Shown piece after piece: positions 1 through 8,402 of a stretch of 64,000 bases of DNA (the first letter of the stretch is position 1; the number at the start of each line of letters is the position of its first letter). A program made the translations under genes and the position numbers. The notes beneath the pieces were generated by a model. It made no database searches, was not told the DNA's origin, and worked only from the letters and a program-made list of their open reading frames with translations. Source of the DNA: Streptomyces sp. Root431 (GTDB taxonomy: Bacteria; Actinomycetota; Actinomycetes; Streptomycetales; Streptomycetaceae); NCBI RefSeq assembly GCF_001426585.1, contig NZ_LMEI01000009.1, positions 324,189 to 388,188 of the forward strand, written 5' to 3'.

Positions 1-297
1 GAGCCAGCCGGGCAGGCCGAGACCGGCGAGTCCGTCCGTGCCGTCCCCGGCGAAGAGGCAGTAGCCGTACGCGCCGACGGCGAGGAAGAAGGCGTGTCCC
101 ATGGAGAGTTGGCCGGTGGCGCCGGTCAACAGGTTGATGCCGAGGGCGCCGAGGGCGGCGGCCATGGCGAACAGGCCGGCCTGGAGCCAGAAGCGGTCCA
201 GATAGAACGGGAGGGCGACGAGGAGGAGTCCGGCGGCGGCCCACCCGTACACCCCGGTACGGATGCGGACGCCGCTCCGGGCGAGGGTCTCAGACAC
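1..297 (-). CDS. livM: Branched-chain amino acid ABC transporter permease LivM (N-terminal part, runs off the window)
   Basis: Inner-membrane permease subunit that pairs with LivH to import branched-chain amino acids or related compounds. Only about 99 N-terminal residues are present. They show a short basic leader, a hydrophobic segment and the stretch GINLLTGATGQLSMGHAFF, which is the classic LivM signature. The GTG start at 297 lies inside the last codons of livH (8-base overlap), so the two are translationally coupled. It is the last visible gene of the livF-G-H-M order. The family call is firm; the substrate cannot be told from sequence. Confidence 0.9.
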   Translation of the reverse strand, partial: MSETLARSGVRIRTGVYGWAAAGLLLVALPFYLDRFWLQAGLFAMAAALGALGINLLTGATGQLSMGHAFFLAVGAYGYCLFAGDGTDGLAGLGLPGWL

Positions 298-1180
298 GGG
301 CGAGCTCCTTCGTACCGAAGAGTCCGGCCGGGCGGATCAGGAGCACCGCGACCATGACGAGGTAGGGGGCGAGGTCGCCGATGCCCCGGCCGAGGAAGGC
401 CAGGTCGCTCTGGTAGCCGGTGGCGAGGGACTCGGTGATGCCGACGAGGAGTCCGCCGACGAGGGCGCCCGTGGTGGAGTCGAGGCCCCCGAGGATGGCG
501 GCGGGGAAGGCTTTGAGGGCGGCGAGCGAGGTGGCCCGTTCCAGTCCCGGGGTCGGGAAGACGGTGAGGAAGAGCGCGGCGACGGCGGCGAGGGCGCCGG
601 CGACCGCCCAGGCCCCCAGCGAGACCCGGCCGAGCCGGATGCCCATGAGGGCGGCGGTCTCCTGGCTCTCGGCTGCGGCCCGCATGGCGACGCCCCAGGA
701 CGTGTACCGGAAGGCCAGCAGGAACGCGGTGATGAGGAGGGCCGCGACGAGCAGGGCCGCGATCCGGGTCTGGGCGATGGTCACCTGGCCGACGGTGAGG
801 ACCGCGTCTCCCCAGGGGTCGCCGAGGGACAGGATGTCGGTGCCGATCCGGCGGGTCAGCTCGGTGGCGAGCAGGATGTCGACGCCGATGGTGACGATCG
901 CGAGGACGCTGTGGTCGGCGCCCCGGTGACGGCGCATCACGAAGAACTCGACGGCGGCACCGACCACGGCGGCGCCCGCGATCCCGGCGAGCAGCGCGGG
1001 CCAGAAGCCGATCTCGTCGTGGAGGACGGCGGTGACGTAGCCGCCGGCCAGGAGGAGGGAGGCGTGGGCGAAGTTGACGACCTCGGTGGCGCGGAAGATG
1101 ACCACGAAGCCGAGGGCGATGAGGGCGTAGATCGAGCCCAGCGAGACGCCGTTGATCAGGAACTCGGCGAAGGTGCTCAC
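290..1180 (-). CDS. livH: Branched-chain amino acid ABC transporter permease LivH
   Basis: Polytopic membrane permease of 296 residues, the usual LivH length. The N-terminus (FLINGVSLGSIYALIALGFV) is the hallmark LivH opening and about eight hydrophobic segments follow. The motif EVVNFAHASLLLAGGYV near residue 33 matches the conserved LivH G-ARG-MxN-like region. The GTG start at 1180 overlaps the livG stop as GTGA, and the end overlaps livM, so it is the third gene of a tightly coupled operon. With LivM it forms the channel powered by LivG and LivF. No substrate-binding protein gene is visible; it is probably beyond the left edge. Confidence 0.93.
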   Translation of the reverse strand: MSTFAEFLINGVSLGSIYALIALGFVVIFRATEVVNFAHASLLLAGGYVTAVLHDEIGFWPALLAGIAGAAVVGAAVEFFVMRRHRGADHSVLAIVTIGVDILLATELTRRIGTDILSLGDPWGDAVLTVGQVTIAQTRIAALLVAALLITAFLLAFRYTSWGVAMRAAAESQETAALMGIRLGRVSLGAWAVAGALAAVAALFLTVFPTPGLERATSLAALKAFPAAILGGLDSTTGALVGGLLVGITESLATGYQSDLAFLGRGIGDLAPYLVMVAVLLIRPAGLFGTKELARV

Positions 1181-1971
1181 GCGGCGGTCTCCTCTCCGAG
1201 GTAGGCGCGGACGACCGCCGGGTCGTTCTGGACGTCGCCGGGGGTTCCGTCGGCGATGCGGCGGCCGAAGTCGAGGACGGTGACGGAGTCGGCGAGCCGC
1301 ATCACCAGGCCCATGTCGTGCTCGACGAGGAGGACCGAGATGCCGAGGCCGTCGCGGACGCCCGCGATGACCGAGGCCGTACGGCGCCGCTCGTCGGCGG
1401 TCATGCCGGCGACGGGCTCGTCGAGGAGCAGGAGCTTCGGCTCCATGCAGAGCGCGCGGGCCAGTTCGGCGAGCTTCTGCTGCCCGTACGGGAGGGCGCC
1501 GGCGGGCTGCGCGAGCTGCCGCTCCAAGCCGACGAAGGCGGCGATCTCCCGGACCCTGGCCCGGTGGCGGGCCTCCTCGCGGGCGGCGGAGGGGAGCCGG
1601 AGCCCGGCGGCGAGGAAGCCGGTGCGGGTGAGCCGGTGCCGGCCGAGCATGAGGCTGTCCTCGACGGTGGCGCGGGGCGGCAGGGCCAGGTTCTGGAAGA
1701 TCCGGCCGACGCCGAGGTCCGCGATCCGGTGCGGGGGCAGGGCGGTCAGCTCGTGCGGGCCGAGGCGGACGGAGCCGGCCGTGGCCCGGTAGACGCCGGA
1801 GAGCACGTTGAAGCAGGTGGACTTGCCGGCGCCGTTGGGGCCGATGAGGGCGTGGACGGTGCCGGGCCGGACGGTGAAGCCGATGCCGTCGAGGGCGGTG
1901 AGTCCGGCGAACCGTACGGTCAGGTCCTCGACGACGAGGGCCTCCGGGGCACCCGTTGACGTGTCGGTCAT
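1177..1971 (-). CDS. livG: Branched-chain amino acid ABC transporter ATP-binding protein LivG
   Basis: Cytoplasmic ATPase subunit, 264 residues. Walker A is GPNGAGKS at about residues 44-51. The LivG-specific long insert between Walker A and the signature is present (PPRATVEDSLMLGRHRL region). The signature reads PYGQQKLAELARAL, with YGQQ in place of SGGQ as is normal for LivG, and Walker B is LLLLDEPVAGM. The ATG at 1971 overlaps the livF stop (ATGA), showing coupling. It pairs with LivF to drive LivHM. Confidence 0.95.
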   Translation of the reverse strand: MTDTSTGAPEALVVEDLTVRFAGLTALDGIGFTVRPGTVHALIGPNGAGKSTCFNVLSGVYRATAGSVRLGPHELTALPPHRIADLGVGRIFQNLALPPRATVEDSLMLGRHRLTRTGFLAAGLRLPSAAREEARHRARVREIAAFVGLERQLAQPAGALPYGQQKLAELARALCMEPKLLLLDEPVAGMTADERRRTASVIAGVRDGLGISVLLVEHDMGLVMRLADSVTVLDFGRRIADGTPGDVQNDPAVVRAYLGEETAA

Positions 1972-2786
1972 CGGCTCTCCTCCCAGCGGGACAGGACCGG
2001 GTGCGCGGTCCGGGCGCGGTCCGCGTCGGCGGCGGCGTCCTCGTCGACCACGCCCAGGTAGCGGCGGCGCACCTCGTCGGAGGCGGCGAGTTCGGCGGCA
2101 GGACCGGAGAGGGTGACCTCGCCGACCTCCAGGACGTACGCGCGGGAGGCGAGCCGCAGCGCCAGCGCCGCGTTCTGCTCGACGAGGAGCACCGCCGTGC
2201 CCTGGGCGTTGATCTCGCGGACGGCGTCCGCGATCCGGGCGGCCATCAGCGGGGCGAGCCCGAGGGACGGCTCGTCGAGGAGGAGCAGGCCCGGCGCGGC
2301 CATCAGGGCGCGGCCGACGGCGAGCATCTGCTGTTCGCCGCCGGAGAGCAGCCCTGCCTGCTGACGGGCCCGGTCGGCGAGGACCGGGAAGAGCTCGTGG
2401 ACCCGGCGCAGCGCGGCGGCCTTCGCGGCGCGGCCGCCGCGGCGGCCGAGGGCGCCCGCGCGCAGGTTGTCCTCGACCGTCATCCGGGCGAAGACCTGGC
2501 GGCCCTCGGGCACCTGGGAGACGCCGGCGGCGACGACCCGGTCGGGCGGGAGCCCGTCGAGCGGCCGGCCGTCGCGGCTCACCGTGCCGGAGACCACGGA
2601 CCCGCCGTGGAACCGCAGGGTGCGCGAGACGGCCCGCAGCAGGGTCGACTTGCCGGCGCCGTTGCCGCCCAGGACGGTGACGACGGCGCCCGCCGGTACG
2701 GTCAGCGACACCTGGCGCAGCGCGCGCACCGGTCCGTATCCCGCCGTGAGGTCCTTGACCTCCAGGGCGGGTGCGGTTCCTCCCAT
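1968..2786 (-). CDS. livF: Branched-chain amino acid ABC transporter ATP-binding protein LivF
   Basis: Second ATPase of the Liv importer, 272 residues from the ATG at 2786. I chose that start because the protein then begins MGGTAPALEVKDLTAGYG, the usual LivF N-terminus, and a purine-rich AAGGGGA lies just upstream. Walker A is GGNGAGKST, the signature is LLSGGEQQMLAVGRAL and Walker B is LLLLDEPSLGLAPL. A longer open frame continues upstream but has no LivF homology. It is the first gene of the livF-G-H-M operon, divergent from the PucR/CdaR-like regulator at 2982 with 195 bases between them. Confidence 0.95.
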   Translation of the reverse strand: MGGTAPALEVKDLTAGYGPVRALRQVSLTVPAGAVVTVLGGNGAGKSTLLRAVSRTLRFHGGSVVSGTVSRDGRPLDGLPPDRVVAAGVSQVPEGRQVFARMTVEDNLRAGALGRRGGRAAKAAALRRVHELFPVLADRARQQAGLLSGGEQQMLAVGRALMAAPGLLLLDEPSLGLAPLMAARIADAVREINAQGTAVLLVEQNAALALRLASRAYVLEVGEVTLSGPAAELAASDEVRRRYLGVVDEDAAADADRARTAHPVLSRWEESR

Positions 2787-2914
2787 GGTTCCCCTTCCCC
2801 GGCCGCCGTTGTTACTCGGCCGTTCAGTGGCGCTCACCCCAGCACCGCGCCGGACCGCGCGTCCACGTCCCGCCGCCGAATCGCTGCCGGTGACCAGCGG
2901 GGACGGCGATGGGC

Positions 2915-2928
2915 TGTGCATGCGCACA
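2915..2928. promoter_or_regulatory. Candidate operator: inverted repeat between livF and regulator gene
   Basis: TGTGCATGCGCACA is a 5-base inverted repeat (TGTGC/GCACA) around a central ATGC. It lies 54 bases before the regulator start and about 129 bases before livF, inside their shared promoter region. An autoregulatory or Liv-operon operator is plausible, but this is inference only. Confidence 0.35.
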
Positions 2929-2981
2929 ACGCTGCGCGTCAGGGGTGTGCCGGGAGGCCCGCGGCGGTGGATCCTCCGGGC

Positions 2982-4190
2982 ATGGGACGGCGCAGACGGC
3001 GGACCGGCGACGACTGGAAGGTGCTCGCTCAGGCGTGCACGGCGCTTCTGGAGCGGGTGCCGGAGCTGGTGGACGAGCATCTGAGGGAGCTCCACGCGTA
3101 CGAGCCCGCCTACGGGCGGATCCTGCCGTACGACCAGCATTGGCAGGAGGCACACGAGGCGATGCGGATCGGGATCGAGATGATCTCGGCGCCCCGGAAC
3201 TCGCCCCGGCGGGATCTGGAGCAGGCGGAGTCGATGGGCCGCCGCCGGGCGGGTCAGGGGATGCCCCTGGAGCTGGTCGTGCACGCGTACCGGCATGCCG
3301 GGCACCTCGTGTGGGACGCGCTGATCGAGGGCGCCGGGGACGACACGGCGCAGCTGGCGGCGCTGATGCAGTCGGCGACGACGGTGTGGTCGGCGGTGGA
3401 CGCGCAGGCGGACACGGCCTCGGAGGCGTACCGGTCGACGGAGGCGGAGCTGCGCCGCCGCACCGACGAGCAGCTCCAGGCGCTCCTGGACGCGCTGCTC
3501 CAGGGGCAGCGGTCGCCCGAGCTGGTGACGCGGGCGGCGGCGGGCCTGGACCTGCCCGAGCAGGGGCGGTACGCGGTGGTGGTGCTCCGCTACGACCGGC
3601 GGGAGGAGCGGGAGCCGTTCCACCGGCAGGTGCAGGGCGAGGGCGTGCGGTTCCTGTGGCGGATGGGCGCGGACTGCGAGATCGGGGTGGTGGCGCTGGC
3701 CGGGGAGACCGGTCTCGACGCGCTCTCGGAGCTCCTCGACGGACGCTGCCCGGGGCCAGGCGGGATCAGCCCGGTCGTGGTCGGTCTGACCGAGCTGGGC
3801 CGGGCGCGCCGCCTCGCGGAACTGGCCCTGCGGACGTGCCCGCCGGGCAGCCGGCAGATCGTGCGGCTCGACCGGCGGATGGCGGGCGCTCTGGTGGTGG
3901 GCCAGCCGGAGATGGCGAGCCTGCTGGTCTCGGACGTCCTGGGCGGTCTCCTCGAACTGGACCCGGCGGACCGGGCGGTCCTCCTGGAGACCCTGGACGT
4001 GTGGCTCGACTGCGAGGGCTCGGCGGGGCGGGCGGCAGGCCGCCTGTACTGCCACCGGAACACCGTCTTCAACCGCTTGCGGCGCCTGGAGCAGCTGACG
4101 TCCCGGTCGCTGTCACGGCCCCGGGACCTCACGGAGATGACGCTGGCTCTGGACGCGTTCCGGCTTACGGCGTCGGGCGGGACGGGCTGA
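2982..4190 (+). CDS. PucR/CdaR-type transcriptional regulator
   Basis: Transcription factor of 402 residues. The C-terminus (VWLDCEGSAGRAAGRLYCHR then NTVFNRLRRLEQLTSRSL) is the conserved PucR/CdaR helix-turn-helix. It is preceded by a GGDEF-like regulatory region and a helical N-terminal domain rich in conserved Glu/Arg (AGQGMPLELVVHAYRHAG), typical of actinobacterial helix-turn-helix_30 regulators. The ATG at 2982 is chosen because family similarity begins there; the frame stays open upstream but that part is antisense to livF. It is divergent from the liv operon, so control of liv transport is likely but unproven. Confidence 0.85.
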   Translation: MGRRRRRTGDDWKVLAQACTALLERVPELVDEHLRELHAYEPAYGRILPYDQHWQEAHEAMRIGIEMISAPRNSPRRDLEQAESMGRRRAGQGMPLELVVHAYRHAGHLVWDALIEGAGDDTAQLAALMQSATTVWSAVDAQADTASEAYRSTEAELRRRTDEQLQALLDALLQGQRSPELVTRAAAGLDLPEQGRYAVVVLRYDRREEREPFHRQVQGEGVRFLWRMGADCEIGVVALAGETGLDALSELLDGRCPGPGGISPVVVGLTELGRARRLAELALRTCPPGSRQIVRLDRRMAGALVVGQPEMASLLVSDVLGGLLELDPADRAVLLETLDVWLDCEGSAGRAAGRLYCHRNTVFNRLRRLEQLTSRSLSRPRDLTEMTLALDAFRLTASGGTG

Positions 4191-4245
4191 CGGGCTCGGG
4201 CGGTACCGGCCGACCCACCAGGGCGGGGGCATAGAGACCCGGACC

Positions 4246-4305
4246 ATAAAGCCCGGCCCCGTGAAGCCCGGCGCCGCAAAGCCCGGCCCCGCATAGCCCG
4301 GCCCA
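4246..4305. repeat. 15-base tandem repeat, four copies
   Basis: The word GCCCGG recurs at 4251, 4266, 4281 and 4296, exactly every 15 bases, within units close to NNAAAGCCCGGCCCC. A weaker fifth unit may precede it near 4236. The array lies between the regulator stop and the terminator at 4330, in a stretch with no credible gene. Confidence 0.8.
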
Positions 4306-4329
4306 TGAAGGCGCAGGCAAAGAAGCGGC

Positions 4330-4360
4330 AGGCCCGCCGTACCCGACGGTCGGCGGGCCT
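4330..4360. terminator. Bidirectional terminator hairpin
   Basis: A perfect 10-base stem (AGGCCCGCCG at 4330-4339 with CGGCGGGCCT at 4351-4360) around an 11-base loop sits between the converging regulator gene and glycerate kinase. It probably ends both transcripts. There is no U-tract, as is usual in Streptomyces. Confidence 0.8.
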
Positions 4361-4369
4361 CCGGAGGCC

Positions 4370-5521
4370 TTACGTCAGGAAGTCCCGGGCGATGCTCGCC
4401 GCCACGTCCTCCAGGAGCGGGCCCGCGTTCGCGATGCACTTCGCCGTGTCGGGCTCGATGGCCGTGAGCGGGTAGGCGCGGCGGATGCCGGCCGTGCCGA
4501 GGGCCTCCGGCGGGAGGGCCAGGCGGCCGCAGACCGCGACGACCTCCTTGCCGGCCGCGCGGGCCGCCGCGGCGACGCCCGCCGGGGCCTTGCCGTGGAG
4601 GGTCTGCTCGTCGAGGGAGCCCTCGCCGGTGATGACGAGGGTGGCCCGCTCCAGGGCGGGTGCGAAGCCGAGGACCTCCAGCATCAGTTCGATGCCGGGG
4701 CGGAAGCTCGCGCCCAGGATGAGGGCGCCGTAGCCGATGCCGCCCGCGCCGCCCGCGCCGGGCGCCACGGCCGCTTCGGCCGCCTTGGGGCCGATGGCCT
4801 TCTCCAGGACGGTCGCGAAGTGGGCGAGGGCCGCGTCCAGCGTGCGGACGTCGTCCGGGGTGGCGCCCTTCTGCGGGCCGTAGACGGCCGGGGCGCCCTT
4901 GGGGCCGGTGAGCGGGTTGTCGACGTCGCTGGCGAGGATCAGGTCGACCGTCGCGAAGCGGGCGTCCAGGCCGGTGAGGTCCGCCGTGGCCAGGTCGGCG
5001 AGGGCCGCGCCGCCGGGGCCGACGGGCTCGCCGGCCTCGTCGAGGAAGCGGGCGCCGAGCGCGGCGAGCATGCCGGCGCCGCCGTCGGTGGTGGCGCTGC
5101 CGCCGACACCGAAGACGATGGTCGTCGCCCCCGCGTCCAGGGCCGCGCGGAGCAGTTCCCCGGAGCCGTACGTGGTCGACGTCAGCGGGGCGAAGACCCC
5201 GGCCGGGAGGAGCTGGAGGCCGGAGGCCTCCGCCATCTCGACGACCGCGGTGGTGCCGCGCAGCGCGTAGGCCGCGGTGACCTGGTCGCCGAGCGGGCCC
5301 GTCACCCGGACCTCACGGCGTTCGAATCCGGCCGCGACGGCCGCCGCGACGGTTCCGTCGCCGCCGTCCGCGACGGGCAGTGTCTCCACCGCGAGCTCCG
5401 GGACGACCCGTCGCAGTCCTGCTGTGACCCGCTCCGCGACCTGTACGGCCGTGAGCGAACCCTTGAACTTGTCAGCCGCCACGAGCACGTGAGCGACCTG
5501 AGTTGCTGCCCCGTCCGTCAC
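4370..5521 (-). CDS. glxK: Glycerate kinase (type 1, GarK/GlxK family)
   Basis: Phosphorylates D-glycerate with ATP, feeding glycerate from glyoxylate or serine breakdown into glycolysis. The 383 residues match the family length. The N-terminal VLVAADKFKGSLTAVQVAE is the diagnostic start of this fold. Other conserved blocks are LPVADGGDGT (about residue 45), GVGGSATTDGGAGML, LASDVDNPLTGPKGAP and VITGEGSLDEQTLHGKAP. The GTG at 5521 is the annotated start; an in-frame GTG a few codons later is possible. It stands alone, divergent from the BCCT transporter and ending at the terminator at 4330. Confidence 0.93.
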   Translation of the reverse strand: MTDGAATQVAHVLVAADKFKGSLTAVQVAERVTAGLRRVVPELAVETLPVADGGDGTVAAAVAAGFERREVRVTGPLGDQVTAAYALRGTTAVVEMAEASGLQLLPAGVFAPLTSTTYGSGELLRAALDAGATTIVFGVGGSATTDGGAGMLAALGARFLDEAGEPVGPGGAALADLATADLTGLDARFATVDLILASDVDNPLTGPKGAPAVYGPQKGATPDDVRTLDAALAHFATVLEKAIGPKAAEAAVAPGAGGAGGIGYGALILGASFRPGIELMLEVLGFAPALERATLVITGEGSLDEQTLHGKAPAGVAAAARAAGKEVVAVCGRLALPPEALGTAGIRRAYPLTAIEPDTAKCIANAGPLLEDVAASIARDFLT

Positions 5522-5633
5522 CTTGCATCCCTTGCTTTCGAACGTGCAGTCGCGCCAGGGCCGACCCTATCCGTACGGCCAGACGGCGTGCCACCCCCTG
5601 ATAAGGCGATATTCCGCACCATAGTGGGGTCAC

Positions 5634-7313
5634 ATGAGTACGGAACCGATCGAACCGACCCCGCGTGAGCGGCACGCGCCCGATGGCATGGTCATCGGGA
5701 TCGGGGTCGTGGCCGTCGTGGCGGTCGTCGCCTGGGCGGCCCTGGGCGAGGACTCCTTCGAAAGCGCCTCGTCCACGGCCCTCCGGTGGGTGCTGTCCAA
5801 TTTCGCCTGGCTCTTCGTGATCGCCGCGGACACCTTCCTCGTGCTGTGCGTGGTGATCGCGCTGAGCCGCTTCGGCCGGATCAGGCTGGGCGCGGACGAC
5901 TCGGAGCCGGAGTTCACGAACCTGGCGTGGATCGCGATGATGTTCAGCGCGGGCATGGGCATCGGTCTGATGTTCTACGGGGTCGGGGAGCCGCTCCAGC
6001 ACTTCCTGAGCCCTCCCCCGGCGAGCGGGATCCCCGCGGGGACCGGCGCGGCGGCCCGTACGGCCATGGAGTACTCGTTCTTCCACTGGACGCTCACCCC
6101 CTGGGCGATCTACGGCATCGCCGGTCTCGCCCTCGCTTACGCCGGCTTCCGCAAGGGCCGCGGCAACCGGCTCAGCTCGGCCTTCGTGCCGCTGATGGGC
6201 GCGCGCCGGGCGAATTCCTGGCCCGGCAAGGCAATCGACCTGCTCGCGGTGTTCGCGACGGTCTTCGGCACGGCGACGAGCCTGGGGCTCGGCGCCCTCC
6301 AGGTGGCCGAGGGGCTGAACCTGACGATGGGCGTGGAGAACACCACCTCCACCCAGCTGATCATCATCGTGTCGCTGTCGGCGGCCTTCGTCCTGTCGGC
6401 CTTCTCGGGGCTCCACAAGGGCGTGAAATGGCTCTCCACGCTGAACATCGTCCTCGCCGCCTGTCTGATGCTCTTCGTCTTCCTGATCGGCCCGACGGTC
6501 TACATCCTGGACACCATCCCGGCCTCCGTCGGCGGCTATCTGCACCAGCTGCTGCCGATGGCGAGCCGCACGGGCGCCTTCACCGACCGCGCGTGGCTGG
6601 GCGCGTGGACGATCTTCTACTGGGCGTGGTGGCTGTCCTGGGCGCCGTTCGTCGGCACCTTCATCGCCCGGATCTCGCGCGGCCGGACGATCCGCGAGTT
6701 CCTGATGGGCGTGCTGCTCGTGCCCTCCGGCGCGACCGTGGTGTGGTTCTGCGTCATGGGCGGCACGGCGATCAGGCTGGAGTCGACGGGCGAGGCGGAC
6801 CTGGCGGCGACGGTCAAGGACGGGCCGGAGGCCTCGCTGTTCGCGATGCTGGACGCGCTGCCGATCGGCACGGTCACCTCGGTCCTCGCGATGATCCTGG
6901 TGATGACGTACTTCATCACGAGCGCGGACTCGGCCTCGCTGGTCATGGGCTCGCTGACGAGCCGGGGATCCCTCAACCCGCCGACCTGGCTCGTGGTGAT
7001 GTGGGGGGTCCTGATGGCGGCCGTGGCGGCGGTGCTGCTCGTGGCGGGCGGGCTCAGCTCGCTCCAGACGGCGACGATCCTCGTGGCGCTGCCGTTCGTG
7101 GTGGTCATGCTCACGCTGTGCTTCGCGCTCCTGAAGGAGCTGCGGGAGGACCCGGGCGCGGGCCCGGTCCGGCACAACGCCCTGCACGGGCTGGGGGACG
7201 CGGTGCGGACGCTGGTCGGCGAGGCGATGACCGAGCAGGGGGGCGACAGCCGCCACCACCGGCTGCGCCGGGCGGCGAAGGCCCGTACCGACGCGGAGGA
7301 AGAGGAGGGCTGA
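5634..7313 (+). CDS. BCCT family betaine/carnitine/choline transporter
   Basis: Sodium- or proton-coupled importer of quaternary-amine osmolytes such as glycine betaine. It has 559 residues and about twelve membrane segments. Diagnostic motifs are MGIGLMFYGVGEP (about residues 107-120) and the tryptophan-rich box FYWAWWLSWAPFVGTFIARI (about 330-349), which forms the aromatic substrate cage in this family. The C-terminus ends in a charged cytoplasmic tail (RAAKARTDAEEEEG). It is the first gene of a run with the ADP-ribosylglycohydrolase (6-base gap) and the Nudix gene. The exact substrate is not determinable. Confidence 0.93.
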   Translation: MSTEPIEPTPRERHAPDGMVIGIGVVAVVAVVAWAALGEDSFESASSTALRWVLSNFAWLFVIAADTFLVLCVVIALSRFGRIRLGADDSEPEFTNLAWIAMMFSAGMGIGLMFYGVGEPLQHFLSPPPASGIPAGTGAAARTAMEYSFFHWTLTPWAIYGIAGLALAYAGFRKGRGNRLSSAFVPLMGARRANSWPGKAIDLLAVFATVFGTATSLGLGALQVAEGLNLTMGVENTTSTQLIIIVSLSAAFVLSAFSGLHKGVKWLSTLNIVLAACLMLFVFLIGPTVYILDTIPASVGGYLHQLLPMASRTGAFTDRAWLGAWTIFYWAWWLSWAPFVGTFIARISRGRTIREFLMGVLLVPSGATVVWFCVMGGTAIRLESTGEADLAATVKDGPEASLFAMLDALPIGTVTSVLAMILVMTYFITSADSASLVMGSLTSRGSLNPPTWLVVMWGVLMAAVAAVLLVAGGLSSLQTATILVALPFVVVMLTLCFALLKELREDPGAGPVRHNALHGLGDAVRTLVGEAMTEQGGDSRHHRLRRAAKARTDAEEEEG

Positions 7314-7319
7314 CCCGCC

Positions 7320-8402
7320 ATGCCCGGACTCCCCACGGAACTCGCCCACGCGGAACTCGCCGACCGGATCCTGGGCGGCTGGACCGGCCGCATCGCGGGG
7401 AACATGCTCGGCAAGCCCGTGGAGCGCGGCGACCACTGGACGCGGGAACACATCGACGCGTACCTGCGGCTCACGGACGCGCTCCCGCTGACCGACTACC
7501 TGCCGCCCCCGCCGCCCGGGGCGACCGGCTTCGAGCTGCGGCCCGAGTGGCCCCGGTGCGTGCGCGGCGGGGTCGACGGGAGCTGCCGGGACGACGACGT
7601 CGACTGGTCGGTCCTCGGACTGCACCTCCTGGAGACGCGCGGCTTCGGGTTCACGACCGAGCAGGTCGGCGAGGAGTGGCTGCTGCGGCTGCCGTACCTC
7701 CAGACGTTCACGGCCGAGCGGGTCGCCTACCGCAACCTCGCGAACGGTCTGAAGCCGCCGCTGACGGCGACGTACGACAACCCCTACCAGGAGTGGATCG
7801 GCGCGCTGATCAGAGCCGACGTCTACGGCTGGACCTGCCCGGGGGATCCGCGCCGGGCCGCCGCGCTCGCCCGCAGGGACGCGGTCCTCTCGCACGGCGG
7901 GAACGGCGTGTACGGGGCGATGTGGGCGGCGGCGCTGATCGCCGCCGCCTTCACCGCGCCCGACGTCCGGTCCGCCCTGGAGGCCGGCCTGGAGCGGATC
8001 CCGGAGAGCAGCCGGCTCGCCCGGACCGTACGGGGCGCGATGACCCTCCACGAGTCGGGGCTCGGCTGGTCCGAGGCGCTCGCCGAGCTGGCGGAGCGGA
8101 CGGCGGGGCTCGGCTGGATCCACACCGTCCCGAACGCGGCGGTCCTCACCACCGGACTCCTGTACGGCGAGGGGGACTTCACCCGCACGATCGCGCTGAC
8201 CGTGCGCGGCGGCCTCGACACGGACTCCAACGGCGCGACGGCCGGCTCGGTGGCGGGGGTGATGTGCGGGGCGGCCACGATCCCGCCGCAGTGGTCGGAG
8301 CCGCTGCGGGACCGGGTGAGCAGCGCGGTCTTCGGCTACGACGGGGTGCGGATCACCGAACTCGCCGAGCGGACGCTGCGGCTGGCTACGCTGACGGAAT
8401 GA
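7320..8402 (+). CDS. ADP-ribosylglycohydrolase (ARH/DraG family)
   Basis: Predicted to remove ADP-ribose from proteins or to hydrolyse related ADP-ribosyl compounds, using two metal ions. It has 360 residues. The N-terminal LADRILGGWTGRIAGNMLGK is the family's opening motif. The acidic metal-binding segment CRDDDVDWSVL lies near residues 90-100 and the second, GGLDTDSNGATAGSVAG, near 296-312; the spacing is normal for the family. It lies 6 bases after the BCCT gene and its stop overlaps the Nudix start as ATGA. Coupling to an ADP-ribose-type Nudix enzyme suggests a joint role in ADP-ribose turnover. Confidence 0.9.
   Translation: MPGLPTELAHAELADRILGGWTGRIAGNMLGKPVERGDHWTREHIDAYLRLTDALPLTDYLPPPPPGATGFELRPEWPRCVRGGVDGSCRDDDVDWSVLGLHLLETRGFGFTTEQVGEEWLLRLPYLQTFTAERVAYRNLANGLKPPLTATYDNPYQEWIGALIRADVYGWTCPGDPRRAAALARRDAVLSHGGNGVYGAMWAAALIAAAFTAPDVRSALEAGLERIPESSRLARTVRGAMTLHESGLGWSEALAELAERTAGLGWIHTVPNAAVLTTGLLYGEGDFTRTIALTVRGGLDTDSNGATAGSVAGVMCGAATIPPQWSEPLRDRVSSAVFGYDGVRITELAERTLRLATLTE

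Noticed and set aside
1968..4055. Upstream extension of livF (over 400 extra codons) antisense to the regulator
   Set aside because: The part before 2786 has no homology and lies opposite the PucR-like gene; a normal LivF start with a ribosome site exists at 2786.
4113..4439. Minus-strand frame with repeated GPGF-type residues
   Set aside because: The repeat in the protein simply mirrors the 15-base DNA repeat; it overlaps the regulator's 3' end and the glycerate kinase end and has no ribosome site.
4899..5270. Forward Ser/Ala-rich frame within glycerate kinase
   Set aside because: Shadow frame of a gene with firm family motifs; no ribosome site or recognisable domain.
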